The notes below the pieces were generated by a model that saw only the letters and a list, made by a program, of their open reading frames with translations, was not told where the DNA came from and searched no databases. This document shows positions 7,583-15,978 of a DNA stretch of 34,647 nt, one piece after another. The position numbers and the translations under genes were made by a program. Position 1 is the first letter of the stretch; each line of letters starts with the position of its first letter. The stretch is from Methylophaga pinxianii (GTDB lineage: Bacteria; Pseudomonadota; Gammaproteobacteria; Nitrosococcales; Methylophagaceae), in the NCBI RefSeq assembly GCF_020447225.1, contig NZ_JAJAEO010000154.1:1-34647 (forward strand), read 5' to 3'.

Positions 7583-8837
7583 AAGCAGGACACCACTGTG
7601 CACGACGATTGCCCGCTTTACTGAATAATAAATGCACGTCACTGATACTGCGTTCGGCAAAACCACCTTCGCAGTAACACAAATAAAACTCCCACATGCG
7701 GATAAAAGCCTCTGGATAACCCATGATCCGGACTTTATCGAGAGAAGCATTGAAGCGTTCCCGCCAGGTTGCCAGGGTAATAGCATAACTGGGGCCAATA
7801 TCCTCAAGACTGGTCAGCTTCAGTTTGGCTTTAGCTGCTGCATTACTCAGTACCGTCACACTGGGAATAAAGCTGCCCGGGAAAATATAACGCTTGATAA
7901 AGTCCACTGACTTGACTGCCTGGGCATAACGATGATCTTCAAGCGTAATCGCCTGAATTATGGCCAGTCCATCAGGTGTTAATAAATCGGCACAGCGCTG
8001 AAAATATTCATTGATATAGTGATGCCCTACTGCCTCAACCATCTCAATAGAAATCAATTTGTTATATTGCCCCTGCAAATCACGGTAATCCTCAAGCAGA
8101 ACGGTTACTTGATCTGTTAAACCGGCTTTTTCTACCCGCTGCACGGCATAATCAAATTGCTGCCGGGAAATCGTTGTTGTGGTGACTTTACAGCCATAAT
8201 GTTGCGCAGCAAACACCGCACAGCCCCCCCAACCCGTACCAATTTCGAGCAAATGATCGGTAGGTTGTAAATCCAGTTTGTCACACAACCTTGCCAGCTT
8301 TTGCTGTTGGGCAACCTCCAATGATTCGGTTCCAGTGTAATAAAGACCTGACGAATACATCATCCAGTCTTTATCCAGAAACAATTCGAATAAATCATTC
8401 CCCAAATCGTAATGTGCCGCGATGTTTTTTCGACTGCCATCGCGACTGTTGCGGTTAAGCCAGTGAAAGCCTTTTAAAAATGTGCCGGTAACTCTGGCTA
8501 AGCCCTGTTCAAGCTCATCTGTCAATGATTGGTTACGTACCAGAATTCTCACCAGCGCAGTTAAATCACTACATTGCCAATCGCCATGCATATACGATTC
8601 AGCAGCGCCCACGCTGCCGCCACGTACTACGGCCTGAAAAAAATGTCTGTCGTAAACCGTTAAACAAACGGATAAATCAGCTTGTGGATCGCCCAGTTCA
8701 TAGACGTGGTCCGCTGTATGCAAATGAATACGACCATGCTGAATTCTGCTTAATTGACGAATGACCGCTTTTTCATAAATTTTCGATAACCAGCTGACTT
8801 TGTTTTTTTGGGTTTCAATAACGGCCGATTTACTCAT
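7575..8837 (-). CDS. Cyclopropane-fatty-acyl-phospholipid synthase family protein (atypical active site)
   Basis: 420-aa SAM-dependent enzyme acting on unsaturated acyl chains of membrane phospholipids. It has an N-terminal lipid-binding domain (about 25-135) and a C-terminal SAM domain with LLEIGTGWGG (196-205). Compared with E. coli Cfa, the bicarbonate-binding residues are only partly kept: C139 is replaced by S163 (YSSG), H266 by Q295 (IIQAI), while E268 and Y351 remain. This points to a family variant that may transfer a methyl group or make a different product. It overlaps DUF1365 upstream by 4 bp (ATGA) and DUF2878 downstream by 8 bp. Ribosome site GAGAGGATAA. I do not assign cfa because the chemistry is uncertain. 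Confidence 0.9.
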   Translation of the reverse strand: MSKSAVIETQKNKVSWLSKIYEKAVIRQLSRIQHGRIHLHTADHVYELGDPQADLSVCLTVYDRHFFQAVVRGGSVGAAESYMHGDWQCSDLTALVRILVRNQSLTDELEQGLARVTGTFLKGFHWLNRNSRDGSRKNIAAHYDLGNDLFELFLDKDWMMYSSGLYYTGTESLEVAQQQKLARLCDKLDLQPTDHLLEIGTGWGGCAVFAAQHYGCKVTTTTISRQQFDYAVQRVEKAGLTDQVTVLLEDYRDLQGQYNKLISIEMVEAVGHHYINEYFQRCADLLTPDGLAIIQAITLEDHRYAQAVKSVDFIKRYIFPGSFIPSVTVLSNAAAKAKLKLTSLEDIGPSYAITLATWRERFNASLDKVRIMGYPEAFIRMWEFYLCYCEGGFAERSISDVHLLFSKAGNRRAQWCPAYA

Positions 8838-9622
8838 TTATCCTCTCCGTGCAGTATCACAGGCTGTTTGGTCGTTTCTGCTTGCTGATCAGGATGACTG
8901 AAGGTGGGTGTATGTTTTCCCCATAAACGTAATGCCTGCCAATAAATCCGCATCACGACACGCAGAGTTTGCAGCGGATAACGAATGGGTAACCAGCGCA
9001 TGTTTCTGGCAGTCATTGGCTGGAAATCAGCCTGTAAAGTGGCATCAAACTGCCGTTCGCCTTCGCGCAGCAATACCATATTGATGTTGACAGCATCATT
9101 GTCCAGCTGAAATCGCCAGTGATACTGAATATCCATAGGCATAAACGGTGAAATATGAAACTGTTTATCAAAATCAAAACGCCATGGCTGACTTTGTTGT
9201 TGATCCACTTTCAAGACATAGGCATAACGCTCATTCCATGGCGTATTGTTAATTTCAGCGACAATGAAATGCAGTTGTTCCTGTTCAAAGCAGAAATAAA
9301 ACGTCACTGGATTGAAAATAAATCCCAGGTAACGTGGATGCGTGAGGATCTTAACCTTGCCAGAGAAGGTGTCACCGCTTCGTTGGTGAATCAGATCGAT
9401 CACCGCCTGTTTCAAATCGGTTTGTCTGGATTGCAGGTAATCCTTACGATAAAAACTGATAAGATTAAAGCGTTCCAAAGACCAGAATCGTGAGCGTTTA
9501 AAGTGAGCTTGCAGTTCGTCAAGATCCAGCATCAACATCGCTAATGGATACTGAAAAGCATGATTTTGCGGCAGATGCCGTTGATGGTGCACCCAGCCGC
9601 GATATATTCCATCACGCAACAT
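8834..9622 (-). CDS. DUF1365 domain protein
   Basis: 262-aa protein starting MLRDGIYRGWVHHQR, the characteristic DUF1365 opening, with a conserved middle (RYLGFIFNPVTFYFC, then VAEINNTPWNERYAYV). The frame is open to 9658, but the family pattern supports the ATG at 9622, which overlaps the FAD oxidoreductase stop by 11 bp. The biochemical role is not established. DUF1365 proteins occur almost always between an FAD amine-oxidase-like protein and a Cfa-like enzyme, exactly as here, which suggests participation in fatty-acid modification. Confidence 0.88.
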   Translation of the reverse strand: MLRDGIYRGWVHHQRHLPQNHAFQYPLAMLMLDLDELQAHFKRSRFWSLERFNLISFYRKDYLQSRQTDLKQAVIDLIHQRSGDTFSGKVKILTHPRYLGFIFNPVTFYFCFEQEQLHFIVAEINNTPWNERYAYVLKVDQQQSQPWRFDFDKQFHISPFMPMDIQYHWRFQLDNDAVNINMVLLREGERQFDATLQADFQPMTARNMRWLPIRYPLQTLRVVMRIYWQALRLWGKHTPTFSHPDQQAETTKQPVILHGEDK

Positions 9623-10874
9623 TGGCCACTTCCTGCTCAGTGTTTTCAAGTGCTGCAATCACACGCAGTGCACTGCTGACCCCATCTTCATGAAACCCCC
9701 ATCCCCAATAAGCTCCACAGTAAAAAGTATGTTGCGTATCAGCAATTTCCTGCCAACGCCTTTGTGCATGAAGTGTAGAAAGATTATAGATGGGATGAGC
9801 ATAACGACGATGGACCAGAACTTTCTTTGGATCAATTAAATGCCCCGAATTTAATGACACGATAAGCTCCTGCTGAGCATCCAAGCTTTGCAAAGTATTC
9901 ATGTGATAACTTACCGTGCATTGTTGCTGCAGTTCGGGCCCCACTCGTACATTCCAACTGGCCCATGCCAGAGGGTTTCTCGGTAATATTTGACTGTCGG
10001 TATGCAAATGCATTTCGTTTTCCTGAAATCCAATTCCCCCCAAAACAGCCACTTCTGTTTCACTGGGTTGATCCAGCATACGCAAGGCTTGATCCGCGTG
10101 TGTGGCAATAATGACTTTATCGAAATGACGTTTTTCGCCATGCACTGTCAATGTCACGCCACGAGCACTACGTTCTATGCGATGTATCGGAGAACCCGTC
10201 ATAAATTCTGCAGAAGTCTGCCTTACCAGCGAGTCCACATAGGTTTTGGATCCTCCTTTCACAACTCGCCATTGAGGTCTGTCAGTCAAAGACAGCATAT
10301 GATGGTTATGCATAAAACGGATAAAATACTGTGCGGGAAAATCCACCACCGACAAACTAGGCCCGGACCATAAAGCACAGGCCATTGGAATTAAGTGATC
10401 ATTAATAAAAATATCACTGTAATTGTTGATAGAGAGATATTGTCCCAGCGTCAGGCCATCGTCCTGTTCGTTCAACAGCAGCGGTGCTTCACGATAAAAC
10501 CTGACCAAATCCCATAACATTCGATAGAAACGATAATTGACCAAATTACGCCGCTGACAAAAAAGTCTATTGATATCCGTCGCGTTATATTCCAGGCCTG
10601 ATTTTGTATTGCTGACACTAAAACTCATTTCTGTCGGCTGACTTTCTACACCTAGCTGCTTAAGTAACTGGCTGAAATTGGGATAGTTCTGTTGGTTGAA
10701 AACGATAAAACCGGTATCAACATTGAAAATTTTTCCTGACAGCTCTACAGCATGCGTATCGGTATGTCCGCCAAGGTAATTACTGGCTTCAAATACTGTT
10801 ACATCATGTTTTTTTGCCAGGTAATACGCTGCGCTCAGGCCAGATATACCCGCACCTACCACAGCGATCTTCAT
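9612..10874 (-). CDS. FAD/NAD(P)-binding amine-oxidase-like oxidoreductase
   Basis: 420-aa flavoprotein. The N-terminal dinucleotide motif VGAGISGLSAAYYL (glycines at about 7-12) is followed by E30 of the FAD ribose-binding strand and GGHTDTH. The C-terminal FAD region shows FYCGAYWGWGFHEDGVSSA. It belongs to the amine-oxidase/phytoene-desaturase superfamily and probably oxidises or reduces an acyl chain. It overlaps the desaturase by 4 bp (ATGA), has strong ribosome site GGAGG, and precedes DUF1365 and the Cfa-like gene. The conserved triad suggests a joint reaction on membrane lipids. Substrate and direction are inference. Confidence 0.9.
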   Translation of the reverse strand: MKIAVVGAGISGLSAAYYLAKKHDVTVFEASNYLGGHTDTHAVELSGKIFNVDTGFIVFNQQNYPNFSQLLKQLGVESQPTEMSFSVSNTKSGLEYNATDINRLFCQRRNLVNYRFYRMLWDLVRFYREAPLLLNEQDDGLTLGQYLSINNYSDIFINDHLIPMACALWSGPSLSVVDFPAQYFIRFMHNHHMLSLTDRPQWRVVKGGSKTYVDSLVRQTSAEFMTGSPIHRIERSARGVTLTVHGEKRHFDKVIIATHADQALRMLDQPSETEVAVLGGIGFQENEMHLHTDSQILPRNPLAWASWNVRVGPELQQQCTVSYHMNTLQSLDAQQELIVSLNSGHLIDPKKVLVHRRYAHPIYNLSTLHAQRRWQEIADTQHTFYCGAYWGWGFHEDGVSSALRVIAALENTEQEVANVA

Positions 10875-11803
10875 AGTCCTGCCTCCGGAAGTACTTTGTT
10901 ACTTTCCCGTTTTTGAAGTGGCACCGATCGTAAATCCCAGATAAGTCCAAGTTTTTGCATCATTTTTAAAACGTAATAACTGATATCAATTTCCCACCAA
11001 TAAAAACCCTGCCGGACAGAAACCGGATAATGATGGTGATTGTTATGCCAGCCCTCTCCTAGCGTAATTAGCGCCAACACAAAATTGTTACGACTTTCAT
11101 CGCCCGTCTGGTAGCGCTTTTTACCAATGCGATGGGCCATGGAATTGATCATCAGGGTGGCATGTAACAACACAACGGTTGAGATGAAATATCCCCATAC
11201 CAGCATTTGCCAACCATTGGTTTCTAATCCTGGTGCATATTTTTCCAGCATTACACCACTGATAAATAACGACACAGCTAACAAAAGCGGAACCATCAAA
11301 TCATACCGATCCAACCAGCGTAATTCTTTAAACCGTTGCCAGTCTGGCACCAGTCGATAATCCGCCTGATAGTGCTTCGTAGAGAGAAACCAGCCCATAT
11401 GACTCCATAAAAAACCTTGTTTCGGTGAATGAGGATCGGCTGGCTGATCTGCATGACGATGATGCTGACGATGATGTGCGGCCCACCATAAAGGGCCTCG
11501 CTGGGTAGCACTTGCACCAATTGATGCAAAGACAAACTGAACTGTCCGCGACGTTTTAAAAGATTTGTGTGAAAAATAGCGGTGATAAAAGGCTGTTATC
11601 GCAAACATTCTGATGAGATATAAAACAATTGCCGTAAGCAATGCCGTCATCGAGAACCCGACAAAGATAACTGTCAGACAAGCCAGATGCATCAGCAAAA
11701 ATGGGATAACTCTTACCCAATCAACGCCAGTATCAGCATTGTCTGGATCAGCCGCAGAAAAGCTGGCTTCACCGTTGTCAAACCATTGTCGAATTGATTT
11801 CAT
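10871..11803 (-). CDS. Membrane fatty acid desaturase (delta-9 type)
   Basis: 310-aa di-iron acyl desaturase, first gene of the lipid operon. All three histidine boxes are present: HRYFSH (74-79), HHRQHH (110-115) and HNNHHHYP (about 254-261). Hydrophobic helices flank them (about 35-70 and 170-215). It would introduce a cis double bond into saturated acyl chains in the inner membrane, giving substrate for the Cfa-like enzymes downstream. The ATG follows AGAGACACTTC. The divergent promoter region upstream contains 9-bp repeats spaced 22 bp apart. Confidence 0.93.
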   Translation of the reverse strand: MKSIRQWFDNGEASFSAADPDNADTGVDWVRVIPFLLMHLACLTVIFVGFSMTALLTAIVLYLIRMFAITAFYHRYFSHKSFKTSRTVQFVFASIGASATQRGPLWWAAHHRQHHRHADQPADPHSPKQGFLWSHMGWFLSTKHYQADYRLVPDWQRFKELRWLDRYDLMVPLLLAVSLFISGVMLEKYAPGLETNGWQMLVWGYFISTVVLLHATLMINSMAHRIGKKRYQTGDESRNNFVLALITLGEGWHNNHHHYPVSVRQGFYWWEIDISYYVLKMMQKLGLIWDLRSVPLQKRESNKVLPEAGL

Positions 11804-11868
11804 GAAGTGTCTCTTTTTCGATGATGTGAAGCTTAGTCAGCAAAGTGTGAATTGCATGTGAAGAATTT

Positions 11869-11925
11869 AGAGTCTATTGCTCTTTCATCACCAAACAGAC
11901 TCTTCACCTCCTTTTCACAGACTCT
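11869..11925. promoter_or_regulatory. Phased direct repeats plus inverted copy in the lipid-cluster divergent promoter
   Basis: ACAGACTCT occurs at 11895-11903 and again at 11917-11925, start-to-start 22 bp, i.e. two helical turns. A reverse-orientation copy, AGAGTCT, lies at 11869-11875. Between desaturase (start 11803) and the lipoprotein gene (start 11971), this looks like a transcription-factor site, possibly for the OmpR-type regulator at 3215. Confidence 0.55.
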
Positions 11926-11970
11926 ACGTTCTTATGAGACACGCCATAACTTTTGATGGAACATGACATC

Positions 11971-12543
11971 ATGTTAAACAATTCACTAGCAGCGAGATTA
12001 ACGTGGTTGTTGCCGCCCATCATTTTAATCTCAGCCTGTAGCGGAACCTCTATGCAAAGTGCCTATGTAAACGACTATCAGAAAGCGCTTCAGTCAAGTG
12101 CCTCCCGGCCAGTTACAAACACTGATGCCGTTAATGGCTTTATTGAAGTTTTTAACAAGACACAACATGATGACGTGGCATCTATCATTCGAGAAACCTA
12201 CGCAGAAACCCTTTATTTCAACGATACTTTTCGTACGATTACTGACAGGAATACGTTAATCAATTACATGCAACAAACCGGTCAACAAGTTGATTGGCTT
12301 GAAGTTCAGGTTCAGGACATAGCCCACAGTGAGCACGATATGTATGTCCGCTGGATAATGCGAATGCAATTTACAGTGATGGGTAAAAAAGTAGAAAGTG
12401 AGTCAATCGGGATCAGCCAATTACGTTTCGACAAACAAGGCAAAATTATTTTGCATCAGGATTTCTGGGATGGCGTGGATGGCTTTTATCAGCACTTACC
12501 GATCATTGGTTATTCCTTAAGAAAAATCCGGGAGCGATTATGA
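11971..12543 (+). CDS. NTF2-like (SnoaL-fold) lipoprotein
   Basis: 190-aa predicted lipoprotein: hydrophobic signal followed by lipobox ISAC and SGTS. The mature part has the look of a nuclear-transport-factor-2-like domain (FIEVFNKTQHDDVASIIRETYAE, then YVRWIMRMQF and QDFWDGVDGFYQ). Such proteins frequently accompany chalcone-isomerase-like and Cfa/DUF1365 genes. The frame is open from TTG 11953 and ATG 11956, but ATG 11971 has a better-placed GGA upstream and gives a proper signal peptide. It is divergent from the desaturase and overlaps the next gene by 4 bp (ATGA). Confidence 0.8.
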   Translation: MLNNSLAARLTWLLPPIILISACSGTSMQSAYVNDYQKALQSSASRPVTNTDAVNGFIEVFNKTQHDDVASIIRETYAETLYFNDTFRTITDRNTLINYMQQTGQQVDWLEVQVQDIAHSEHDMYVRWIMRMQFTVMGKKVESESIGISQLRFDKQGKIILHQDFWDGVDGFYQHLPIIGYSLRKIRERL

Positions 12544-13076
12544 AAAAGCGTTATTTTGTCATTTTATTATCAGTCTTTCAGTCAGTACACGCCAACAGCT
12601 TTGAATCGGAAATACGACTGAATGATCATACTTTAAAACAGTGTTCTGCTGTCCCCATTAAAGTGATGTTGTTTAACCTTGGCGATGTAGCATTGTATCG
12701 TGAGCAGTGTAATGACAACACCGAACTGACCAGCAAACCTTTGCAACTCTCTTTTATTTATAAACGTAGTTTTGATGCCGAAGACTTCCAAAAATCGTCA
12801 GTGGAATTACTCAAACGTAATCTGGATGCGAATACGTTTGCGTCGATTGAATCTGCACTACTGGAATTTAATGCAGGTTATCAGCAAGCCGATGAAGGCG
12901 ATCGTTACGACATCCGGTTTTCTGCCGCTACAGGTTTAGTATTATTTAAAAATGGAATACAACTCAGTCAAAGTGATAATGCACAACTGGGTAAGACCTA
13001 TTTCGACATCTGGTTTGGCCAAGATCCATTCAGCAAAGGCATGAAAAACGATTTATTAGCCGGCCTGAAACAATAA
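12540..13076 (+). CDS. Chalcone-isomerase-like exported protein
   Basis: 178-aa protein with an N-terminal signal peptide (about 1-18, cleavage after VHA). The mature domain has features of the bacterial chalcone-isomerase-like family: KVMLFNLGDVALYRE, LSFIYKRSF, and GKTYFDIWFGQDP near the end. These fold like plant chalcone isomerase and fatty-acid-binding proteins but generally lack its catalysis, so a lipid-binding periplasmic role is possible. It is coupled to the lipoprotein by a 4-bp overlap. Its stop codon sits within the stem of the following terminator. Confidence 0.8.
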   Translation: MKKRYFVILLSVFQSVHANSFESEIRLNDHTLKQCSAVPIKVMLFNLGDVALYREQCNDNTELTSKPLQLSFIYKRSFDAEDFQKSSVELLKRNLDANTFASIESALLEFNAGYQQADEGDRYDIRFSAATGLVLFKNGIQLSQSDNAQLGKTYFDIWFGQDPFSKGMKNDLLAGLKQ

Positions 13077-13100
13077 ACCCGCCAGTTGGGCGGGTTTATT
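13072..13100. terminator. Bidirectional terminator between the chalcone-isomerase-like gene and the ectoine operon
   Basis: Perfect 12-bp stem AATAAACCCGCC (13072-13083) / GGCGGGTTTATT (13089-13100) with loop AGTTG. T-rich 3' arms in both orientations. It closes the plus-strand pair and the minus-strand operon that ends with the TPR gene. Confidence 0.88.
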
Positions 13101-13102
13101 GT

Positions 13103-14005
13103 TTAGAGAATTTCTTCACTCGGATATAACAGTTTTTGTAATCCGGGATGTTCTTGTAGAGGTTGCAAGGCAGGATCCTGGGAAATTTCTTCTCGGTAAC
13201 TTTCACTTCGAAAAATTGCTTCCTTAAGATAATGTAGCGCTTCTTCAAACTGATTCATGGCCGTATATGCGCAGGCTAACTGATAAAAAGCATGACTGTT
13301 TTGCGGATCAATCAATAAAGCCTGATGACACAAGTTGGCAGCCCATTGAGGTTCACCCAACTCCAGTACCGCATCAGCTTTATAGGTTAATGCTTCGCAA
13401 TCATCTCGTTTTATTTTCAGAATATGATCATAAATACCGATTTTATGCGATGCGGTATTTTCCTGTGCGGCGCGTAACCAGAGTGATTGCAGTTCCTGAG
13501 TCCGCTCAATTTCTTCCCGATTTTCTTCAATATGCTGGGTTTTCTGATTAAGTTGTTGCTCAATCGCATGCAAACGCTGTTCGTATTCTGTCACCAGTTT
13601 TGAAATTTCTTCATCAGCTAATGAATGAACACGTTCCTTGATTTCTCTTATTGAAGTCCAGCCAACCAGCACTAATATTGAAGTTGCACCGGCAATCAAA
13701 TAGAAAAAATAGGTGACGGTATTCGTTGAATAGGTCACCGCTTTATCCACCGCATTGATTTCCCGATTAACAATCTGCTGAATCATTTCGTTACGTTGTG
13801 CTGCCATGTCGGTGCGAAGCTGTTTCAACTCATCTAAAACATAGCGCTCAATAAACGGCGAATAAAGCGGTTCATCCAATACATCGACTTCGGCTTCAAA
13901 TTTTTCGATTTGCGCCTCAGGTAACGGAGCTACCTGAGGGTCTGGCTCCGCATTTGCCACAAAGGGCAAACACAAAATACATAGCGCTATTAAGAAGCGA
14001 GGCAT
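13103..14005 (-). CDS. Membrane-anchored TPR protein at the end of the ectoine operon
   Basis: 300-aa protein with an N-terminal signal peptide (MPRFLIALCILCLPFVANA), a transmembrane helix at about 97-115, a coiled-coil stretch at about 120-165 (VHSLADEEI to TQELQSLW), and TPR-like repeats at about 190-275 (AALYKADAVLELGEP-like, then HAFYQLACAYTAMNQFEEALHYL). The start overlaps the end of ask by 16 bp, so it is probably translated from the same mRNA. It is a scaffold-type protein; a link to osmoadaptation is suggested only by position. No enzyme motif is seen. Confidence 0.8.
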   Translation of the reverse strand: MPRFLIALCILCLPFVANAEPDPQVAPLPEAQIEKFEAEVDVLDEPLYSPFIERYVLDELKQLRTDMAAQRNEMIQQIVNREINAVDKAVTYSTNTVTYFFYLIAGATSILVLVGWTSIREIKERVHSLADEEISKLVTEYEQRLHAIEQQLNQKTQHIEENREEIERTQELQSLWLRAAQENTASHKIGIYDHILKIKRDDCEALTYKADAVLELGEPQWAANLCHQALLIDPQNSHAFYQLACAYTAMNQFEEALHYLKEAIFRSESYREEISQDPALQPLQEHPGLQKLLYPSEEIL

Positions 14006-15432
14006 ATAGCTCTTCCGTGATCATGAACTTCAACGAGATAACTGTGCAGATTTTTAATCGCATCGGCATAGTCATCTTCATCAATGATAAATTGCATATC
14101 CACCTGACGCATCGACTGGTGCATCGCTAATACACTGATATTTTTCTCAGCCAGTGCACTTACCGTACGTGCCAGAATTCCGGGGATTTTCATATCACTA
14201 CCAATCGCCGAGACGATGGCAACTTTCTGCTGATTAATCTCTGCTTCAGGAAATTGCTCCTGCAAAGCTTCCCGAATCCGGCGAATATTCTTCAAGCTAG
14301 CCGTCAGATAGTGAGTAATCGTATTGGCATTGATATCTTTAGAAATAATGTGAGCCTTGTTTTTACGGATCTGCAACAGAATTTCACGATCATAGGTATC
14401 GATATTACCTGCCATATCCTGATCAAATAGCTCAAAGGCATAAACATGTTTACATCCAGCAATGATTTCCACGCAGGGCTTAGTACTAATGTAATCACCG
14501 GTAATCAACGTACCGGCATGCTCAGGCTCAAAGGTATTACGAACCCGCAATGGAATATTATTCTGACGCAGTCCTTTAGCCGCTTTGGGATGGATGGCTT
14601 CCATACCCAGATTTGCTAACTGATCAGCCACATCATAATTGGTCCGGCCAATCGGTACCGCATTGTCTTCCCCCACCAGGCGGGGATCAGCACTACTTAA
14701 ATGAAATTCTTTATGGATGATCGCTTCGTTGGCTTTGGTTAACACAGCGATACGACTGAAAGTCATCTCACTGTAACCACGATCAAAGGTCGACATCAAT
14801 CCATCATCACTGTGAGCATAGCCCGTTACAATCGGTAATTCTTTACTCAGATCAATTTTGGCAAACGCTTTGTCAATCCGCTCATCCAGCTTCATGTGTT
14901 TGTCAGTTTGCCAACCAGTTAAGTCAACGTATCGAGCATTTATCTTGTCTTTTTTCAGTAATGTGGCCGTATTCCATGCACTATGAGCTTCACCAATACT
15001 GGCCAACATTTCTCTTACCGTTGCCAAGTGCATATCCAAAGCGAAGTGACCATGCTGACAAAGGCGTTGTAAATCGGCCAACACACGCTCTGCATCATCC
15101 AGACGCACGCCAATGAAATCATTGGCAAGTTTCAATGTTTTTTTATCTTTGAATAATTGCTGATTAATGGAAAATATCTCTTTTTTGAGCTTTTCCATCG
15201 CTTCCTTCCAGCTGTCATCATTCAAGCTGTTGGCAAATTCGGCATAGACGCCAGCCTGGCCATTTTTTTTGTGCTCAAGCAAAAGGTTTGTAATACCACC
15301 GTAAGCTGAAACAACAAACACTCGATTGTAAATTGACTCGTTATGGACCGGTTTCAGAATAATATTGTCGCGCACAGCGACATAGTCGCTCATCGAGGTG
15401 CCGCCTATTTTTTCTACCGTATGAAATTGCAT
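13990..15432 (-). CDS. ask: Aspartate kinase of the ectoine operon (Ask_Ect)
   Basis: 480-aa aspartokinase catalysing ATP-dependent phosphorylation of aspartate, the entry step to aspartate semialdehyde and ectoine. The N-terminal KIGGTSM motif starts near residue 8; the kinase domain continues to about 310 (DRGYSEMTF). Two C-terminal ACT-type segments are visible (about 330-475, including VSAIGSDMKIPGI and ISVLAMHQS). It lies 58 bp after ectC in the order ectABC-ask, typical of the dedicated, less feedback-sensitive isoenzyme of ectoine producers. Its end overlaps a TPR gene by 16 bp. The sequence alone does not show feedback behaviour. Confidence 0.93.
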   Translation of the reverse strand: MQFHTVEKIGGTSMSDYVAVRDNIILKPVHNESIYNRVFVVSAYGGITNLLLEHKKNGQAGVYAEFANSLNDDSWKEAMEKLKKEIFSINQQLFKDKKTLKLANDFIGVRLDDAERVLADLQRLCQHGHFALDMHLATVREMLASIGEAHSAWNTATLLKKDKINARYVDLTGWQTDKHMKLDERIDKAFAKIDLSKELPIVTGYAHSDDGLMSTFDRGYSEMTFSRIAVLTKANEAIIHKEFHLSSADPRLVGEDNAVPIGRTNYDVADQLANLGMEAIHPKAAKGLRQNNIPLRVRNTFEPEHAGTLITGDYISTKPCVEIIAGCKHVYAFELFDQDMAGNIDTYDREILLQIRKNKAHIISKDINANTITHYLTASLKNIRRIREALQEQFPEAEINQQKVAIVSAIGSDMKIPGILARTVSALAEKNISVLAMHQSMRQVDMQFIIDEDDYADAIKNLHSYLVEVHDHGRAICLAS

Positions 15433-15490
15433 ATCTACTCTCTGTTAATTCGTTGTATTCCGGGCTTTACCAGAAAGGCTACAGTGCCTT

Positions 15491-15895
15491 TTATTCAGTC
15501 ACTGCTTCAGCATCTAATTCATATGCACCTTCAGCGTTATGAACCTCTTTCCCATTTAATGGCGGGTTAAATACGCAAGCAAGATGAAGTTCTTTAAATG
15601 CGCGCAGAATGTGACGATCATGCTGATTCAAGTTATAAAGTGTACCGGGGGTAATCTTGTAGACTTTGCCATCATCCAGTGTTTCCACTTCACCTTCACC
15701 GCTGATGCAATACACTGATTCAAGGTGATTCTGATAATGCATACGGAAATCAGCACCCGCATAAATAGTTGTGATATGGAATGAAAACCCCATTTTGTCG
15801 TCTTTCAATAACATACGTGTGCTTTCCCAGTTTCCATCTGGAGAAACGATGCGACGAGAGGTTTTTTGAGCTTCTTGAAGTTGTCTGACGATCAT
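15491..15895 (-). CDS. ectC: L-ectoine synthase
   Basis: 134-aa cupin-fold enzyme that cyclises N-gamma-acetyl-diaminobutyrate to ectoine, the last step. Start MIVRQLQEA is the family standard; the open frame extends to 15949 but the ATG at 15895 has a good AGAGGA site 7 nt upstream. Iron-binding candidates by analogy with the characterised EctC are E59, Y87 and H95. Characteristic cupin segments are [14 protein letters not shown] and [15 protein letters not shown]. It lies 83 bp after ectB. Confidence 0.96.
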   Translation of the reverse strand: MIVRQLQEAQKTSRRIVSPDGNWESTRMLLKDDKMGFSFHITTIYAGADFRMHYQNHLESVYCISGEGEVETLDDGKVYKITPGTLYNLNQHDRHILRAFKELHLACVFNPPLNGKEVHNAEGAYELDAEAVTE

Positions 15896-15978
15896 GATGT
15901 TGTCCTCTGAGTATGCTTGATAATGCCCGGCGAGCGAAGGATCGCCCACCGGATAATGAATATGGAAATGCCCAGTGA

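Noticed and set aside
7583-7807. N-terminal extension of the DUF2878 frame to 7807
   Set aside because: This part lies inside the Cfa-like gene in another frame and does not resemble DUF2878; start moved to 7582.
13267-13551. Plus-strand open frame antisense to the TPR gene
   Set aside because: No ribosome site or family pattern; shadow of the TPR gene.
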